In this document: one piece after another, positions 24,990 through 34,237 of the stretch
How positions within the stretch are numbered: position 1 is the first letter of the stretch
How the letters are laid out: each line of letters opens with the position of its first letter
Assembly (NCBI GenBank): GCA_964619265.1
Contig: CAZUCE010000006.1
Coordinates: 62,001 to 126,000, forward strand
Length of the DNA stretch: 64,000 nucleotides
Reading direction: 5' to 3'
Origin: CAZUCE01 sp964619265
GTDB taxonomy: Bacteria > Planctomycetota > UBA1135 > GCA-002686595
The notes under the pieces: generated by a model
Databases searched by the model: none
The model's input: only the letters and a program-made list of their open reading frames with translations
Told to the model about the DNA's origin: nothing
Made by a program: the position numbers and the translations under genes

Positions 24990-26423
24990 CTAGGCGCGCC
25001 CGGCCGGTCCGGTCAAGGAGGCGCTCGAACCGCACTCTTGGGCCGGGTCAGAGGCGAACAGCAAACCCTCGCCGCGGCAGCGGGCCAGGGTCTCGCGGAG
25101 CTCGTCGGCCGGTGCCCGGCGCCGCTCGGGGAATCGCTCGCGGTAGGCGATCGCCTGGTCGAGCTCTTCCCGGGCCAGGTAGTCCTCGCCCAGGCGCTCG
25201 GCGCCGTCCAGCGCGACGCTCCAGAGCTTCTGGGTGACTTCGGCCAGCTCGGGGTCTTCGAAGCCGCGTTCGGCGGAGCTCCACCAGCGGGCCTGGAGGT
25301 CCTGACGCCAGGGCTCGAGGAGTTCGAGAGCGAGCCCCATGGCTCGGTCGTCGTAGAGCAAGCCTGCGACGAACGCCACCGCGCCGGCGCGCCAGCAGTC
25401 CGGCAAGCCGTCGATCGCACGCAGCTCGAGAAAGCCCCGCGCGCGCACCTCGGGGAACACGGTCGTCAGGTGGTAGGCGAGGTCGTCCGTGGTGGGGAAG
25501 CCGTGCTCGGGATGCCCGTCGCGCAGCCAGTCGCGGAAGCGGAAGCCCGGCGTTCCGATCGCGGCGTCGGCGCCCTTGGGGTCGCTTCCGAGGAACAACA
25601 GGACGTCGGCGTCGAGCATGGCCCCTGCGTAGGCCCTGCTGGCGGTCGGCGCTTGTGGATCCGAAAAGGACTCCGGGAAGCCGGTGCGCGAGGGATCGAG
25701 GGTCTGCCACACCCGTGCGCGGCGGCAGTGGAAGCGCTCGGTTCCGGGGCGCTCAGGGCTCGTCGAAAAGCTCGCCACCAGCGAAGGAGAAAGCAGATTG
25801 GCGAGCCGATAGCGATCTTCGCGGGTTTGCCCCGAGCCGAGGTCGACGTTGACCTGCAGACTTGTGGATCCGCGCATCATCGCCGCGCCCGACGGACCGA
25901 TCTTGGCGAGGTAGGCGGCCATCGCGTGATAGCGGCCGTGCTCGAGCTGCTGGGGAACACTCTCGGGTTCGTCGAATGGATCGAGGCCAACCGATAGCAA
26001 AGCAACGGATCGCTCGCGGAACAGCGTGGCCAACTCGCACACCACGGTGCGCACGTCGGCCAGAGCTTCGTTCGCCGTCGTATGGACGGCTGTTGAGTGC
26101 TCGATCTGCGCGCCGGGCTCGAAGGTCAGGCTGCCTCCGTTGTCGAGTTCGACGAACGGGGGCACGCGCTGGGGGTCGCGCGGGCGCATGACCTTGGAGC
26201 GCGGCTGGTTGGCGTCGAGGGTCTCGATCACGCCGCCTTCGCCAAACAGAGGCAGCCGACCTGCGGGCAGGCCGTCTGGACCGACGCGGATCACGAACCG
26301 CTCGGGCTCCAGGCCGAGTTTGCGGCTCGGTTCGCTGGCGCTCGTGTCGGGGAAGGCCGTGCGCTCGATCAAATCGAGGGCGGCTTCGAGGGAGACGGCG
26401 CGGCTGCGATCGGGAGTGGGCAT
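24990..26423 (-). CDS. Glutamate-cysteine ligase, GCS2 family (GshA/EgtA-like)
   Basis: A 477-residue ATP-dependent ligase that makes gamma-glutamylcysteine. Family features are G-G-S-L-T-F-E-P-G-A-Q-I-E-H-S-T in the N-terminal third, M-M-R-G-S-T-S-L-Q-V-N-V-D-L in the middle, and F-L-E-L-R-A-I-D-G with the downstream G-L-L-Y-D segment. These are shared by the plant-type GSH1 and actinobacterial EgtA branch. The product could feed glutathione or ergothioneine synthesis; no glutathione synthetase or other egt gene is in the window. Two gamma-glutamyltransferase genes at 39809 and 58304 would recycle gamma-glutamyl compounds. The start is preceded by a C/T-rich tract. Confidence 0.88.
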   Translation of the reverse strand: MPTPDRSRAVSLEAALDLIERTAFPDTSASEPSRKLGLEPERFVIRVGPDGLPAGRLPLFGEGGVIETLDANQPRSKVMRPRDPQRVPPFVELDNGGSLTFEPGAQIEHSTAVHTTANEALADVRTVVCELATLFRERSVALLSVGLDPFDEPESVPQQLEHGRYHAMAAYLAKIGPSGAAMMRGSTSLQVNVDLGSGQTREDRYRLANLLSPSLVASFSTSPERPGTERFHCRRARVWQTLDPSRTGFPESFSDPQAPTASRAYAGAMLDADVLLFLGSDPKGADAAIGTPGFRFRDWLRDGHPEHGFPTTDDLAYHLTTVFPEVRARGFLELRAIDGLPDCWRAGAVAFVAGLLYDDRAMGLALELLEPWRQDLQARWWSSAERGFEDPELAEVTQKLWSVALDGAERLGEDYLAREELDQAIAYRERFPERRRAPADELRETLARCRGEGLLFASDPAQECGSSASLTGPAGRA

Positions 26424-26534
26424 GGGGAGGGGCGGAGAGGCTTCTCGCGGCTCCCGAGTCTAAACGGGAGGACCCCCCTCAGCCGCAGTTCATCACGGAG
26501 GGCGCAGGAGCTAGGCCCCCGCAGAGGTCGACCT

Positions 26535-28748
26535 TCAGTAGGACAAAATTAGGCTCACGTCCCCGGAATGGTTGTTGCCCACCAGAAGGTCCAGGTCCCC
26601 ATCCCCGTCCAGGTCGGCCACAGCCAGGTTCATGCAGCCCCGGTGAGCCCCCAGGTCGTAACTCGGAAGGAGCGCTCCGGTGCGCGAGGGCTGCCCCCGG
26701 AAGGTGGTGACGCGATTGGCGTACTGGGAGCTTGCGAACAGCTCGGCGCAGCCGTCCCCGTCCACATCGCCGCCGGCCAGATGAAAGGGCTTGGGGCCGG
26801 TCGAGCGCTCGGGTTGCAGGCGAAACCCCTGCTCGCCCTCCGAGGGAGCCAGCGCGACCAGGACGCTGCCCGGCGCGTTGTCGTGGGGGCCTTGCATCAG
26901 GATCGCCAGATCGTCCCGCCCGTCCCCGTCGAAATCGGCGCTCGCGAAGTCCTCGGGAGGACGCGGCGTCGTCAGAAAGCCAAGCTCGTTCCAGGAGGCT
27001 CCGCCGGTCGGAGCCAGCAGCACGGCGCCGAAGCGGCCCTCTTGATCGGCCCGGGCTATGGCGACACCGGCAAATTGTCCGTCTGACCCGCGCACGGCGA
27101 TCAAGGCTCCGGCGCCGGCTCCCGCCTGGTAGCTAGAGCTGATGCGCAACGCCGGCGCACCGTTTTGCGCGTTGCCCGTCTCTACGACGAGCAGCCTTCC
27201 GCCGCCTGACTCGGTGATCAGCAGCTCGTCCGCGCCATCGCGATCAACGTCGGCGACCTCGAGATCGAAAGGCACGCCGGGAATCGCCAGCTCGAGCGGC
27301 TCGCGTTCCCCGAACCCGCCGCGCCCGTCGCCGAATCGAATCACCAAGCCGCCGCCGGATGGGCCGGTCCACAGGTAGGCGAGGTCGAGCGCGCCATCGC
27401 GATCGGCGTCGACCAGGCGCAGGGCATCGGAGCCTTCGTTCACGCGCAACGAACCGCGCCGCGCGTAGGTCCCGTCCACGCTCGAGAGCCAACACACCTC
27501 GGGATTGATCGCGCTCAGCAGCACGACTTCGGGCCGGCCGTCGCCGTCCAGGTCGCCAACGTCCATGGAGTGCGGCGCGGGCGTAGCCGCCACGTCGACC
27601 GGCTTGCGCAGCCCAGCGTCGTCACCGAAATACACCGAAACGGCCGCGGCGCCGGGATTGCTGATCGCCAGGTCGTTGTGCCCATTGCCATCGAGGTCGC
27701 CGCTGGCCACCGACCAGGGTGATGGCCCGCCGTAGAGGCCGACGACTCGACTCGGTCCGTCGCGATCGAACTCCGACAGGACGCCGAGCTGTTGGTCAAG
27801 ATAGTGCGCCGCGATGAGCTCGGGGTTTCCGTCGCCATCCGTGTCCCCCGAGGTCAAGTCGATCGGGATGGCACCGGTGCGCCAGATCAGGGCGCTCTCC
27901 AAGTTAGCGTCCGCGAGCACCCGAGTACCGCGCGCTTCCTCGAAGCCGAACACCCAGGCGGAACGGTCGCCGCCGACTGCGATCAGCTCGAGGTCGCCGT
28001 CGCGGTCCAGGTCTTGGGCGTGAATCGCACGGGGAATGCCGTCCAGGTCGATGGCCGCGAATTCGGCGAGTTGCCCCGCATCGTCGAAGGCCAGCATTCG
28101 CAGACTGGGCCCGGCTTGACACCCGACCGCAATCCAGTTCGTGTCGGGCAAGTGCGCGAGGGCGGTCGGCAACGCGTCGCCAAGCAAAGCGCTCCCGCTC
28201 AGCTCGCCGTTCTCCCATAACTCGACCGCTGGCTGCTCGGTGGCGATGAGCAACGCGTCGCTGGTTGAGTTCGGTAGCGCAAGCAAGACGCGTGGCGCGC
28301 TGTTCAATTCGATGCGCTCGCGTTCGGCGACAGCTCGGCCGTTCTCGTCGAAGCTGACCTTCACGCGCAGCCAGGCGAATTCACCGCGGTCGGCGAAGGC
28401 CAGGGCGCCCGAGCCGAGCACGGCTGGGCCGAGCGAGTAGTCGGGCAGCCGCAGACCGGTGGGCTCGGCGCGGTCGGCGAGCCGCGGCCCGAGCCCTCGC
28501 CAGATGGTGCACAGCCCGGGCTCGTCCACGAGCGCTAGCAGATCGGCTCGGCCGTCGCCGTCCAGATCGGTGATCGCGAGATCCCGGGGCGGGCCGGGAC
28601 AGGCCAGCTCGACCCGGGTGGAGAGCTGCCCGGAAACCTCCTCTTGGAGCACTGCGAACGACCCGGCCGCAGCGAGCGCCGGGGGAACGAGGATCAACAG
28701 GGAGACAAACCTTGCGGATCGTCCACCGGGGAGCCGAGGGCGTATCAT
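26535..28748 (-). CDS. Secreted FG-GAP/VCBS repeat protein (beta-propeller)
   Basis: A 737-residue exported protein with an N-terminal signal peptide (R-F-V-S-L-L-I-L-V-P-P-A-L-A-A-A). At least ten calcium-binding-type repeats follow, of the form D-x-D-G-D-G-x-x-D-L (for example D-L-D-G-D-G-R-A-D-L, D-T-D-G-D-G-N-P-E-L, D-F-D-G-D-G-R-D-D-L). These are FG-GAP/VCBS blades as in integrin-like propellers and are typical of planctomycete surface proteins. The ATG at 28748 was chosen because the signal peptide starts there; upstream frame sequence is antisense to the next gene. It diverges from the beta-helix gene across 78 bases, so the pair may share regulation. Confidence 0.9.
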   Translation of the reverse strand: MIRPRLPGGRSARFVSLLILVPPALAAAGSFAVLQEEVSGQLSTRVELACPGPPRDLAITDLDGDGRADLLALVDEPGLCTIWRGLGPRLADRAEPTGLRLPDYSLGPAVLGSGALAFADRGEFAWLRVKVSFDENGRAVAERERIELNSAPRVLLALPNSTSDALLIATEQPAVELWENGELSGSALLGDALPTALAHLPDTNWIAVGCQAGPSLRMLAFDDAGQLAEFAAIDLDGIPRAIHAQDLDRDGDLELIAVGGDRSAWVFGFEEARGTRVLADANLESALIWRTGAIPIDLTSGDTDGDGNPELIAAHYLDQQLGVLSEFDRDGPSRVVGLYGGPSPWSVASGDLDGNGHNDLAISNPGAAAVSVYFGDDAGLRKPVDVAATPAPHSMDVGDLDGDGRPEVVLLSAINPEVCWLSSVDGTYARRGSLRVNEGSDALRLVDADRDGALDLAYLWTGPSGGGLVIRFGDGRGGFGEREPLELAIPGVPFDLEVADVDRDGADELLITESGGGRLLVVETGNAQNGAPALRISSSYQAGAGAGALIAVRGSDGQFAGVAIARADQEGRFGAVLLAPTGGASWNELGFLTTPRPPEDFASADFDGDGRDDLAILMQGPHDNAPGSVLVALAPSEGEQGFRLQPERSTGPKPFHLAGGDVDGDGCAELFASSQYANRVTTFRGQPSRTGALLPSYDLGAHRGCMNLAVADLDGDGDLDLLVGNNHSGDVSLILSY

Positions 28749-28826
28749 CCCTTCAGATTGCCGCGTTTTGCTCGTTCGCGGCGCTCCGTCTTCGCCGAAT
28801 CCGATCCAGGCCCCGACCCGCCGATC

Positions 28827-31010
28827 ATGTACGTTCCGATCTTGCTGCTCTTGGCTCCGCTGGCAACCGCGGACTGTCACTCCGCCGCGCCCGTGCAGGT
28901 CGCGTCCCTGGACGCCCAAGCGTCCCTCCAGGACCAAATTTCGGCCGCTGAACCCGGAGCTCGGATCGAGCTGACAGCCGGAGAATTCAAAGGAGCGCTG
29001 GTCCTCGACCGACCGGTCACCCTGGTGGGCGCGGGCTGGGATTCCACGACGCTCACGACGGAGCCGCCGCCGGAGGGTGAGCTGCCGGTTCCCACGATTC
29101 GCATCGAGACCGAAGGGCGGGTCGAGCTGATCGGGTTGCGAATCGGCGCGGGGCTTCCAGCGGGGGATCCCAATCAGATCCGGGGCGTGACCCTGGTGCA
29201 GGTGGAGCGTGCCGACTTGCGCGTCCAAGACTGCGCGCTCGTGGGCCCGGCTGGAACCGGCCTCGCGGTCGAAGGCGGAGCGGCCCTCGAGTTGGAAGGC
29301 TCGTTGGTCGCCGCGGTCCACGGGACCGGCGTGAAGATTGGATCCGACGCGCGTTCGGCTCGCCTTTCAAACAGCGTGCTGCGCTCCTGCTACCACCGCT
29401 GTGTGACGATCAGAATCGATGAGGCCACCGTGACCAACTGCGAGATCTCCGGATCAGCCTGGTACGGCATCCGCTACGACAACGTCTCGCCGCGCATCGC
29501 CGGCAATGTGATCTACGGGAACGCGCGCAGCGGCATCTACGCGTCCGGGCAGACGGCTGCCCAGGTCGACGGAAACTTGTTCTGGCGCAACGAAATGAGC
29601 GGGATGTCGACCTGGTTTGCGAACCGCGACACCGTTTCGAACAACGTGTTCCTGAGCGATCAACGGGAGTCTATGGCGGCAATCTCCGGGAGTCAGCCGA
29701 CCGTGCGCGGCAACGTGTTCATCGGGTCGCCAGTGGCCGTGGTGTGCGGCACGACGCCCGATGCAGAAGGGGACGCCCTCGCGATCGGAAACCCGGCGCT
29801 CGAGCAGAACTCGTTGGTCGGAGAGGGTGCAGCGCTTCAGAAGCAAGGCGAGTCGTTCGCCGAGTTCGAGGGAATCGTGCGACAGCCCGGCGGCGTCCAA
29901 CTGGTGATGCCGTTTCGCAGCCAGATGATCCAAATCAACACGGAGCGCCTGGCGACGCTCGTCTCCGGGGAGCCCTTCGGGGAGCTGCTGCCCGAGGAGT
30001 TGGCCCTGGTTCCGCTTGCGGACACACGTCACTTCAATCAGTGGAACCTGGAAGGCCGCGAACGGGATCCGGTCGAAGCGTCGTTCGACCGCAACGCGTT
30101 CCAGGAACGCTGGATCGCGGCGAGCAAACAGATCCAGTCGGAAGTGGAAGCGGCACGGCAGATCACCGATGAGCCGGCGCGGATCGATGCGATCGCGAAG
30201 ATGGCGCGCCGGATAGCGAGCGACGAGGCCGCCGAGCAAGCGACGGGTTTGGCCGGTTTTAGCCAGTTGTACGAAGTGCGTTTCGAGCGCGAGCCACACC
30301 GCGATCGCATCCTTGAGCTGATGGGCTCGGAGGACCCGCTGGTGCGCGCGCTGGCTCCCACTGCCCTGCGCGTGGTCGGGGTCGACCCCGCGGATCTGCC
30401 GTTGTTTATTGCGCTCGCCCGTGATCCGCACCCGGACGTGCGAGCGAGCGCCGTTCGGGACCTGGCCTTTGCCGCCGAGCTGGACTTCACCGGCGAAGTC
30501 GGCGAGGTGTTCTTGGAGCGACTCGAAGCGGCCTCTTCCGGAGATCGCCGTGAGATTCTGCGCGTCCTGTGGGGCGGGCGCTTTTCACCCGAGCTGGAGG
30601 CTGCGGTGATCGAGCTCTCTCGACTTCCGTCGCAATCGGGAGGCTACGACGCGGTTTACTTCGCGCTCAGTCCGCAGGCCAATAAGTCGCGGGCCAGCGT
30701 CGAGCGCTTGATCGAGGTCCTTGTCGATCCAAATTCCACGGATTTGAACGGGCGCGCGGCTTGGGGTCTGCTGCAGGGCGTCTCCGAGAACGACGCCTCC
30801 CTGGTGTCCCAGGCCGCTCTCCTCCTCGTGCGCGCTCGGCAGGGTGGTCGCTTGCCCGATCAAGGCGTCCAGCTCCTCGAGCAATATGCCGGCTTGGAGG
30901 ATGTGGCCGGGATCGAGGAGCTGCTCACGCTCCCGGGCCTCGAGCAACGTCTGGCCGATCGGCTTCGAGCCGTGGTTCACAAAGCAAAGGAAAGCTCACC
31001 CGTCCGCTAG
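28827..31010 (+). CDS. Secreted right-handed beta-helix protein with C-terminal HEAT-like repeats
   Basis: A 727-residue protein with a signal peptide (M-Y-V-P-I-L-L-L-L-A-P-L-A-T-A). A pectate-lyase-like parallel beta-helix follows at about residues 30-320, seen from repeated N-x-I/V-x-G-N and S-G-I-Y-A coils (G-N-V-I-Y-G-N-A-R-S-G-I, G-N-V-F-I-G). The C-terminal 220 residues are alpha-helical HEAT-like repeats (D-P-L-V-R-A-L-A, D-P-H-P-D-V-R-A-S-A-V-R-D). The helix part is like the NosD/DUF1565 copper-site or carbohydrate-binding fold; no catalytic set was found. It is divergent from the FG-GAP gene and convergent with the propeller gene. Confidence 0.88.
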   Translation: MYVPILLLLAPLATADCHSAAPVQVASLDAQASLQDQISAAEPGARIELTAGEFKGALVLDRPVTLVGAGWDSTTLTTEPPPEGELPVPTIRIETEGRVELIGLRIGAGLPAGDPNQIRGVTLVQVERADLRVQDCALVGPAGTGLAVEGGAALELEGSLVAAVHGTGVKIGSDARSARLSNSVLRSCYHRCVTIRIDEATVTNCEISGSAWYGIRYDNVSPRIAGNVIYGNARSGIYASGQTAAQVDGNLFWRNEMSGMSTWFANRDTVSNNVFLSDQRESMAAISGSQPTVRGNVFIGSPVAVVCGTTPDAEGDALAIGNPALEQNSLVGEGAALQKQGESFAEFEGIVRQPGGVQLVMPFRSQMIQINTERLATLVSGEPFGELLPEELALVPLADTRHFNQWNLEGRERDPVEASFDRNAFQERWIAASKQIQSEVEAARQITDEPARIDAIAKMARRIASDEAAEQATGLAGFSQLYEVRFEREPHRDRILELMGSEDPLVRALAPTALRVVGVDPADLPLFIALARDPHPDVRASAVRDLAFAAELDFTGEVGEVFLERLEAASSGDRREILRVLWGGRFSPELEAAVIELSRLPSQSGGYDAVYFALSPQANKSRASVERLIEVLVDPNSTDLNGRAAWGLLQGVSENDASLVSQAALLLVRARQGGRLPDQGVQLLEQYAGLEDVAGIEELLTLPGLEQRLADRLRAVVHKAKESSPVR

Positions 31011-31047
31011 GAACGCCGCCCAAGCGGATCGGGAAAGCGCTCTTGGG

Positions 31048-34000
31048 TTAAGGCAAAAATTCGACGCTCACGGGGGGGCTCGCGAAGGCAATTTCCCCGG
31101 TGGCGTCGATTCGAATCCACGCGTGGTGAGCGACCATCCCGATCCAGGCGGGATTGCTGCCGGCGCCCAGGGCAAACTCCACCTGGGTGGAGCCCTGTGC
31201 GTCGAGCACGCCGAGGCCGCCGAGTAGCGGAGGCTGGTTGGGCACGGCCAGCGTGAAGGTCGTGTAACTGTCGGGCACAAGCGGCAGGACGACGCCGGGC
31301 GCCAAGGGAACGCCAGGGTCGATGCCCGACAAGCTGCCAAGCACCAGTGCGAGGTCGCCCGCGGCTTCCGTACCGCCGGAGGCGAAGAGCGATTGGGAGC
31401 CACCAGCGCTTACCGACACACCTTCCTGATTGCCGACCCAGGTCGGCAGCTCCCATTCCGCGAGCAGCAGGTCCCGGTTGCCGGGATTTTCATCGACCTG
31501 ACTGGCCACAAAAATTCTGCGTCCATCCGCCGAGAGCTCGATCCCCCGAGCCTGGTTCACACTCCCGCTCGAAGTCGACTGCAATGCCGACCAGAACAGT
31601 TCACCGCCTTGGGCGGAAAGCCCGGCGACAAAAGCCTGGGTCAAAGCCGGGGCCAGACCGGAGCTACTCGTTTCGCTTGCGGCGGCGAGAAGCACGGTGG
31701 ATCCGTCGGCCGAGACCCGAAGGTCCCGTCCGCTTCGCGGATCCGATCCACCGTTGTCCAGTTCGCGGTTCCAGCGCTCCTGCCCGGTTGAGGTATCGAA
31801 AGCCTGAACGAAGATCGACACGGGGGCGAAGATCGACAGGGGGTCGTTAGGTTCCCTGAGGCTGGCCAAACCGAAGACCGTCGCGCCGTCCGGCGCCAAG
31901 GCGGGCAGCAGGGCTTCCGCATCCTTGGCCCCTGGGACCTCGCTCACGGTTTGCCAGACGAGCTCCCCGGTCCCTGCGTTGATGCGAGCCATGAACGGTG
32001 TGGGAGGGCCTTCCTGCTCCTCGACCAGTTGTCCGTAAAGGAATAGGTCGGCCCCGTCGGAGCTGATGACCAGGCCATCTGCGCAATCCATGTCCCACGG
32101 GGGGCTCTGGCCGTCGTGATCGAACAATCGTGACCAAACGACCTGACCCGATTCCGTCTCGTAGCAGTTGATGAACGCGTCCTCGGTTTGGTTCGGACCG
32201 ACTGGGACGGTCCCGGACCAGTAGGTCAAGGTCCCCGCGGGGTTGGATTCGACTCGGGACAGGGGGTCGTCCACGAGGCCGAACTCCGATGCGGACCACA
32301 GGACCTGGCCGGTTTCGGAATCCAAGGCGAGCAGGCTCGTGGTGACCGAGGGACCGGCCAGCGCGGCGAGCACGATTCCAGGCCCGGTTGCGAAGGCGAG
32401 GCTGGAGACGGTCTGGCCTGGCGCAAACAGCCCCAATTCCGACTCCCACAGGACCTGCCCCGAATCGGCGTCGAGCGCGGCCACGGTGGTTCGTCCGGCA
32501 AGAAACAGCCGGCGACTCTCTGCGTCGAATTCCAGCGTGCCATCGGAGTCGACAGCGGTGAGTTCCTCCAGGGTTGTGGTCCACAGGAGCTCTCCCGTGG
32601 TCGACCGATGGGCCGCGACCCAGGCCCCACTGGTTGAAGACTGAGAGGACGATCCTTCCGATCCAAAGTCGCCGGCCGTGAAGACCTGCAATGACGAAAC
32701 GTCGATGGCCGAGCCCGATACGCTTTGTTGGCCGGGGCTCAAGGAGTCGTAGCGCACGTCCGCGAGAAGGCTGCCTGTATCAACTTGGTGCTCGAGGATC
32801 ACGGCTTGATTCAGTTCATCTTCGGGGGAGAAGGTCCCGGCGACCACCACGTTCCCCACTGAGGGGGCCAACGTGATGTCTGAGAGACGGTCGGAAGAGC
32901 CGACTAATGGGCCGGATAATTGGGTATCGGTCCAAACTTCACTCCCGGTGATCGAATCCCTGGATTGAACGATCCACGGAGGAGTTCCAAGCGAGGAAAC
33001 TCCTCGGAACCCGGCGTGTACGGCCTGCCGGGATTCATCGAGGACGACTCCAACGGAATAGCTTGCCGGCGAGGAACTGGATTCCCACAGAGGCAAACCG
33101 CTCGAGGAATCCAGAGCAAGCATGAACGCGTTCGAGTTACGAAGGCCGCTAATTGCCGCGAGTCCAGACGGTCCTATATCCACATGAATCAGCCCGACGG
33201 ATCCATCGCTCAGGTAGCTCCACAGGCGTGCGCCGTCCGAGGCTGCGTGCGCTTGCGCCGCATTTCGCCCCCAATCGCCGACCACGACAAGTCGGTCGCC
33301 GTCCGGTGAAAAGGCGACGTCTCGCGCGGTCCCGTTTGGGTTCTGGACCGGAAGGGCCGGGAACTCGAACGAAGACCACAGCAGAGTGCCTTGATCGGAC
33401 GAAAGCAGCACGGTTGCCACTTGGCGACCACCGCTGAAGCCGCTTTCGGCCGCTACCCCAACGACGGCGATTTGAGTTCCGTCCGGGGAGATCGCCATTC
33501 GCTGGACTTGGTTGATCTCGGGGATTTCCTGCTTCCACAGGAGGGTCCCAGAGTCGGCCTCTACTGCCAGCAGCCAATCGCTAGGCGGCGGGAGGGGCAG
33601 CGCGGCTACATCAGCAAAGTTCACATCAAGCAACCCGTAGACCACCTGGTGGGTCGGGTCGAGCAGCACTTGTCTGATGGCCGTATTCACGGGGTTAGAA
33701 CCGAGGGAATCGATGGACTCCTGGAAGGACCAGGATTTCTGCCCAGTGTCTCGATCGAATCCGATCAGGATCCCGTCGGGAGAGGAGGTGATGACTGTTT
33801 GGTCGTTCGCAACCAGGTCCAGCCCCCTCGAGGCCTCCGGGGCCTCCATGGTCCAGGCGAACGAGGCCGCCCCGACGGGCTTCCCAGCGACGACCAATCG
33901 CGAAGAAAATGCCGGAGGGCGAGAGAGCCCGGTGGCAAAGACCCAACCGTCTTGGACGACCGTTGCAAGAAATTCGTCGTCGGACGCGGTTTCGAAATCC

Positions 34001-34107
34001 AGTTGGGAGGCCCATCCGGCGGTGATGGGGCCTTCGACCAGGTCGTCAAGCGGGGTTTCTTGTGGAGAGCAAAGGCAAGCGAGCAAACCGGCAAGGGTGT
34101 AGATCAT
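31048..34107 (-). CDS. Large secreted PQQ-like beta-propeller protein
   Basis: This 1019-residue exported protein has a short signal peptide (M-I-Y-T-L-A-G-L-L-A-C-L-C-S). Many repeats of the PQQ-binding-like propeller kind follow, in which D-x-x-T/S-G-x-x-x-W recurs (D-R-D-T-G-Q-K-S-W, D-S-D-S-G-Q-V-L-W-E, D-S-E-T-G-Q-V-L-W, N-A-G-T-G-E-L-V-W). The last 110 residues form a beta-sandwich tail like that on other secreted proteins of this window. No haem or methanol-dehydrogenase-type motif is seen, so it is probably a structural or binding propeller (BamB-like fold) rather than a quinoprotein enzyme. Confidence 0.88.
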   Translation of the reverse strand: MIYTLAGLLACLCSPQETPLDDLVEGPITAGWASQLDFETASDDEFLATVVQDGWVFATGLSRPPAFSSRLVVAGKPVGAASFAWTMEAPEASRGLDLVANDQTVITSSPDGILIGFDRDTGQKSWSFQESIDSLGSNPVNTAIRQVLLDPTHQVVYGLLDVNFADVAALPLPPPSDWLLAVEADSGTLLWKQEIPEINQVQRMAISPDGTQIAVVGVAAESGFSGGRQVATVLLSSDQGTLLWSSFEFPALPVQNPNGTARDVAFSPDGDRLVVVGDWGRNAAQAHAASDGARLWSYLSDGSVGLIHVDIGPSGLAAISGLRNSNAFMLALDSSSGLPLWESSSSPASYSVGVVLDESRQAVHAGFRGVSSLGTPPWIVQSRDSITGSEVWTDTQLSGPLVGSSDRLSDITLAPSVGNVVVAGTFSPEDELNQAVILEHQVDTGSLLADVRYDSLSPGQQSVSGSAIDVSSLQVFTAGDFGSEGSSSQSSTSGAWVAAHRSTTGELLWTTTLEELTAVDSDGTLEFDAESRRLFLAGRTTVAALDADSGQVLWESELGLFAPGQTVSSLAFATGPGIVLAALAGPSVTTSLLALDSETGQVLWSASEFGLVDDPLSRVESNPAGTLTYWSGTVPVGPNQTEDAFINCYETESGQVVWSRLFDHDGQSPPWDMDCADGLVISSDGADLFLYGQLVEEQEGPPTPFMARINAGTGELVWQTVSEVPGAKDAEALLPALAPDGATVFGLASLREPNDPLSIFAPVSIFVQAFDTSTGQERWNRELDNGGSDPRSGRDLRVSADGSTVLLAAASETSSSGLAPALTQAFVAGLSAQGGELFWSALQSTSSGSVNQARGIELSADGRRIFVASQVDENPGNRDLLLAEWELPTWVGNQEGVSVSAGGSQSLFASGGTEAAGDLALVLGSLSGIDPGVPLAPGVVLPLVPDSYTTFTLAVPNQPPLLGGLGVLDAQGSTQVEFALGAGSNPAWIGMVAHHAWIRIDATGEIAFASPPVSVEFLP

Positions 34108-34237
34108 CCCCCCAGTCTATTGCGGGGGGCCAAATCCAGGGAGGCTTGGAGCGGTTGCGAGAGGCGCCTATGGTGAAATAGGAGGGCGCGGTAGGGGCCC
34201 TTGGCCGGCCTCCGCCAGCTTCCCTTTGCGCCGCTTG

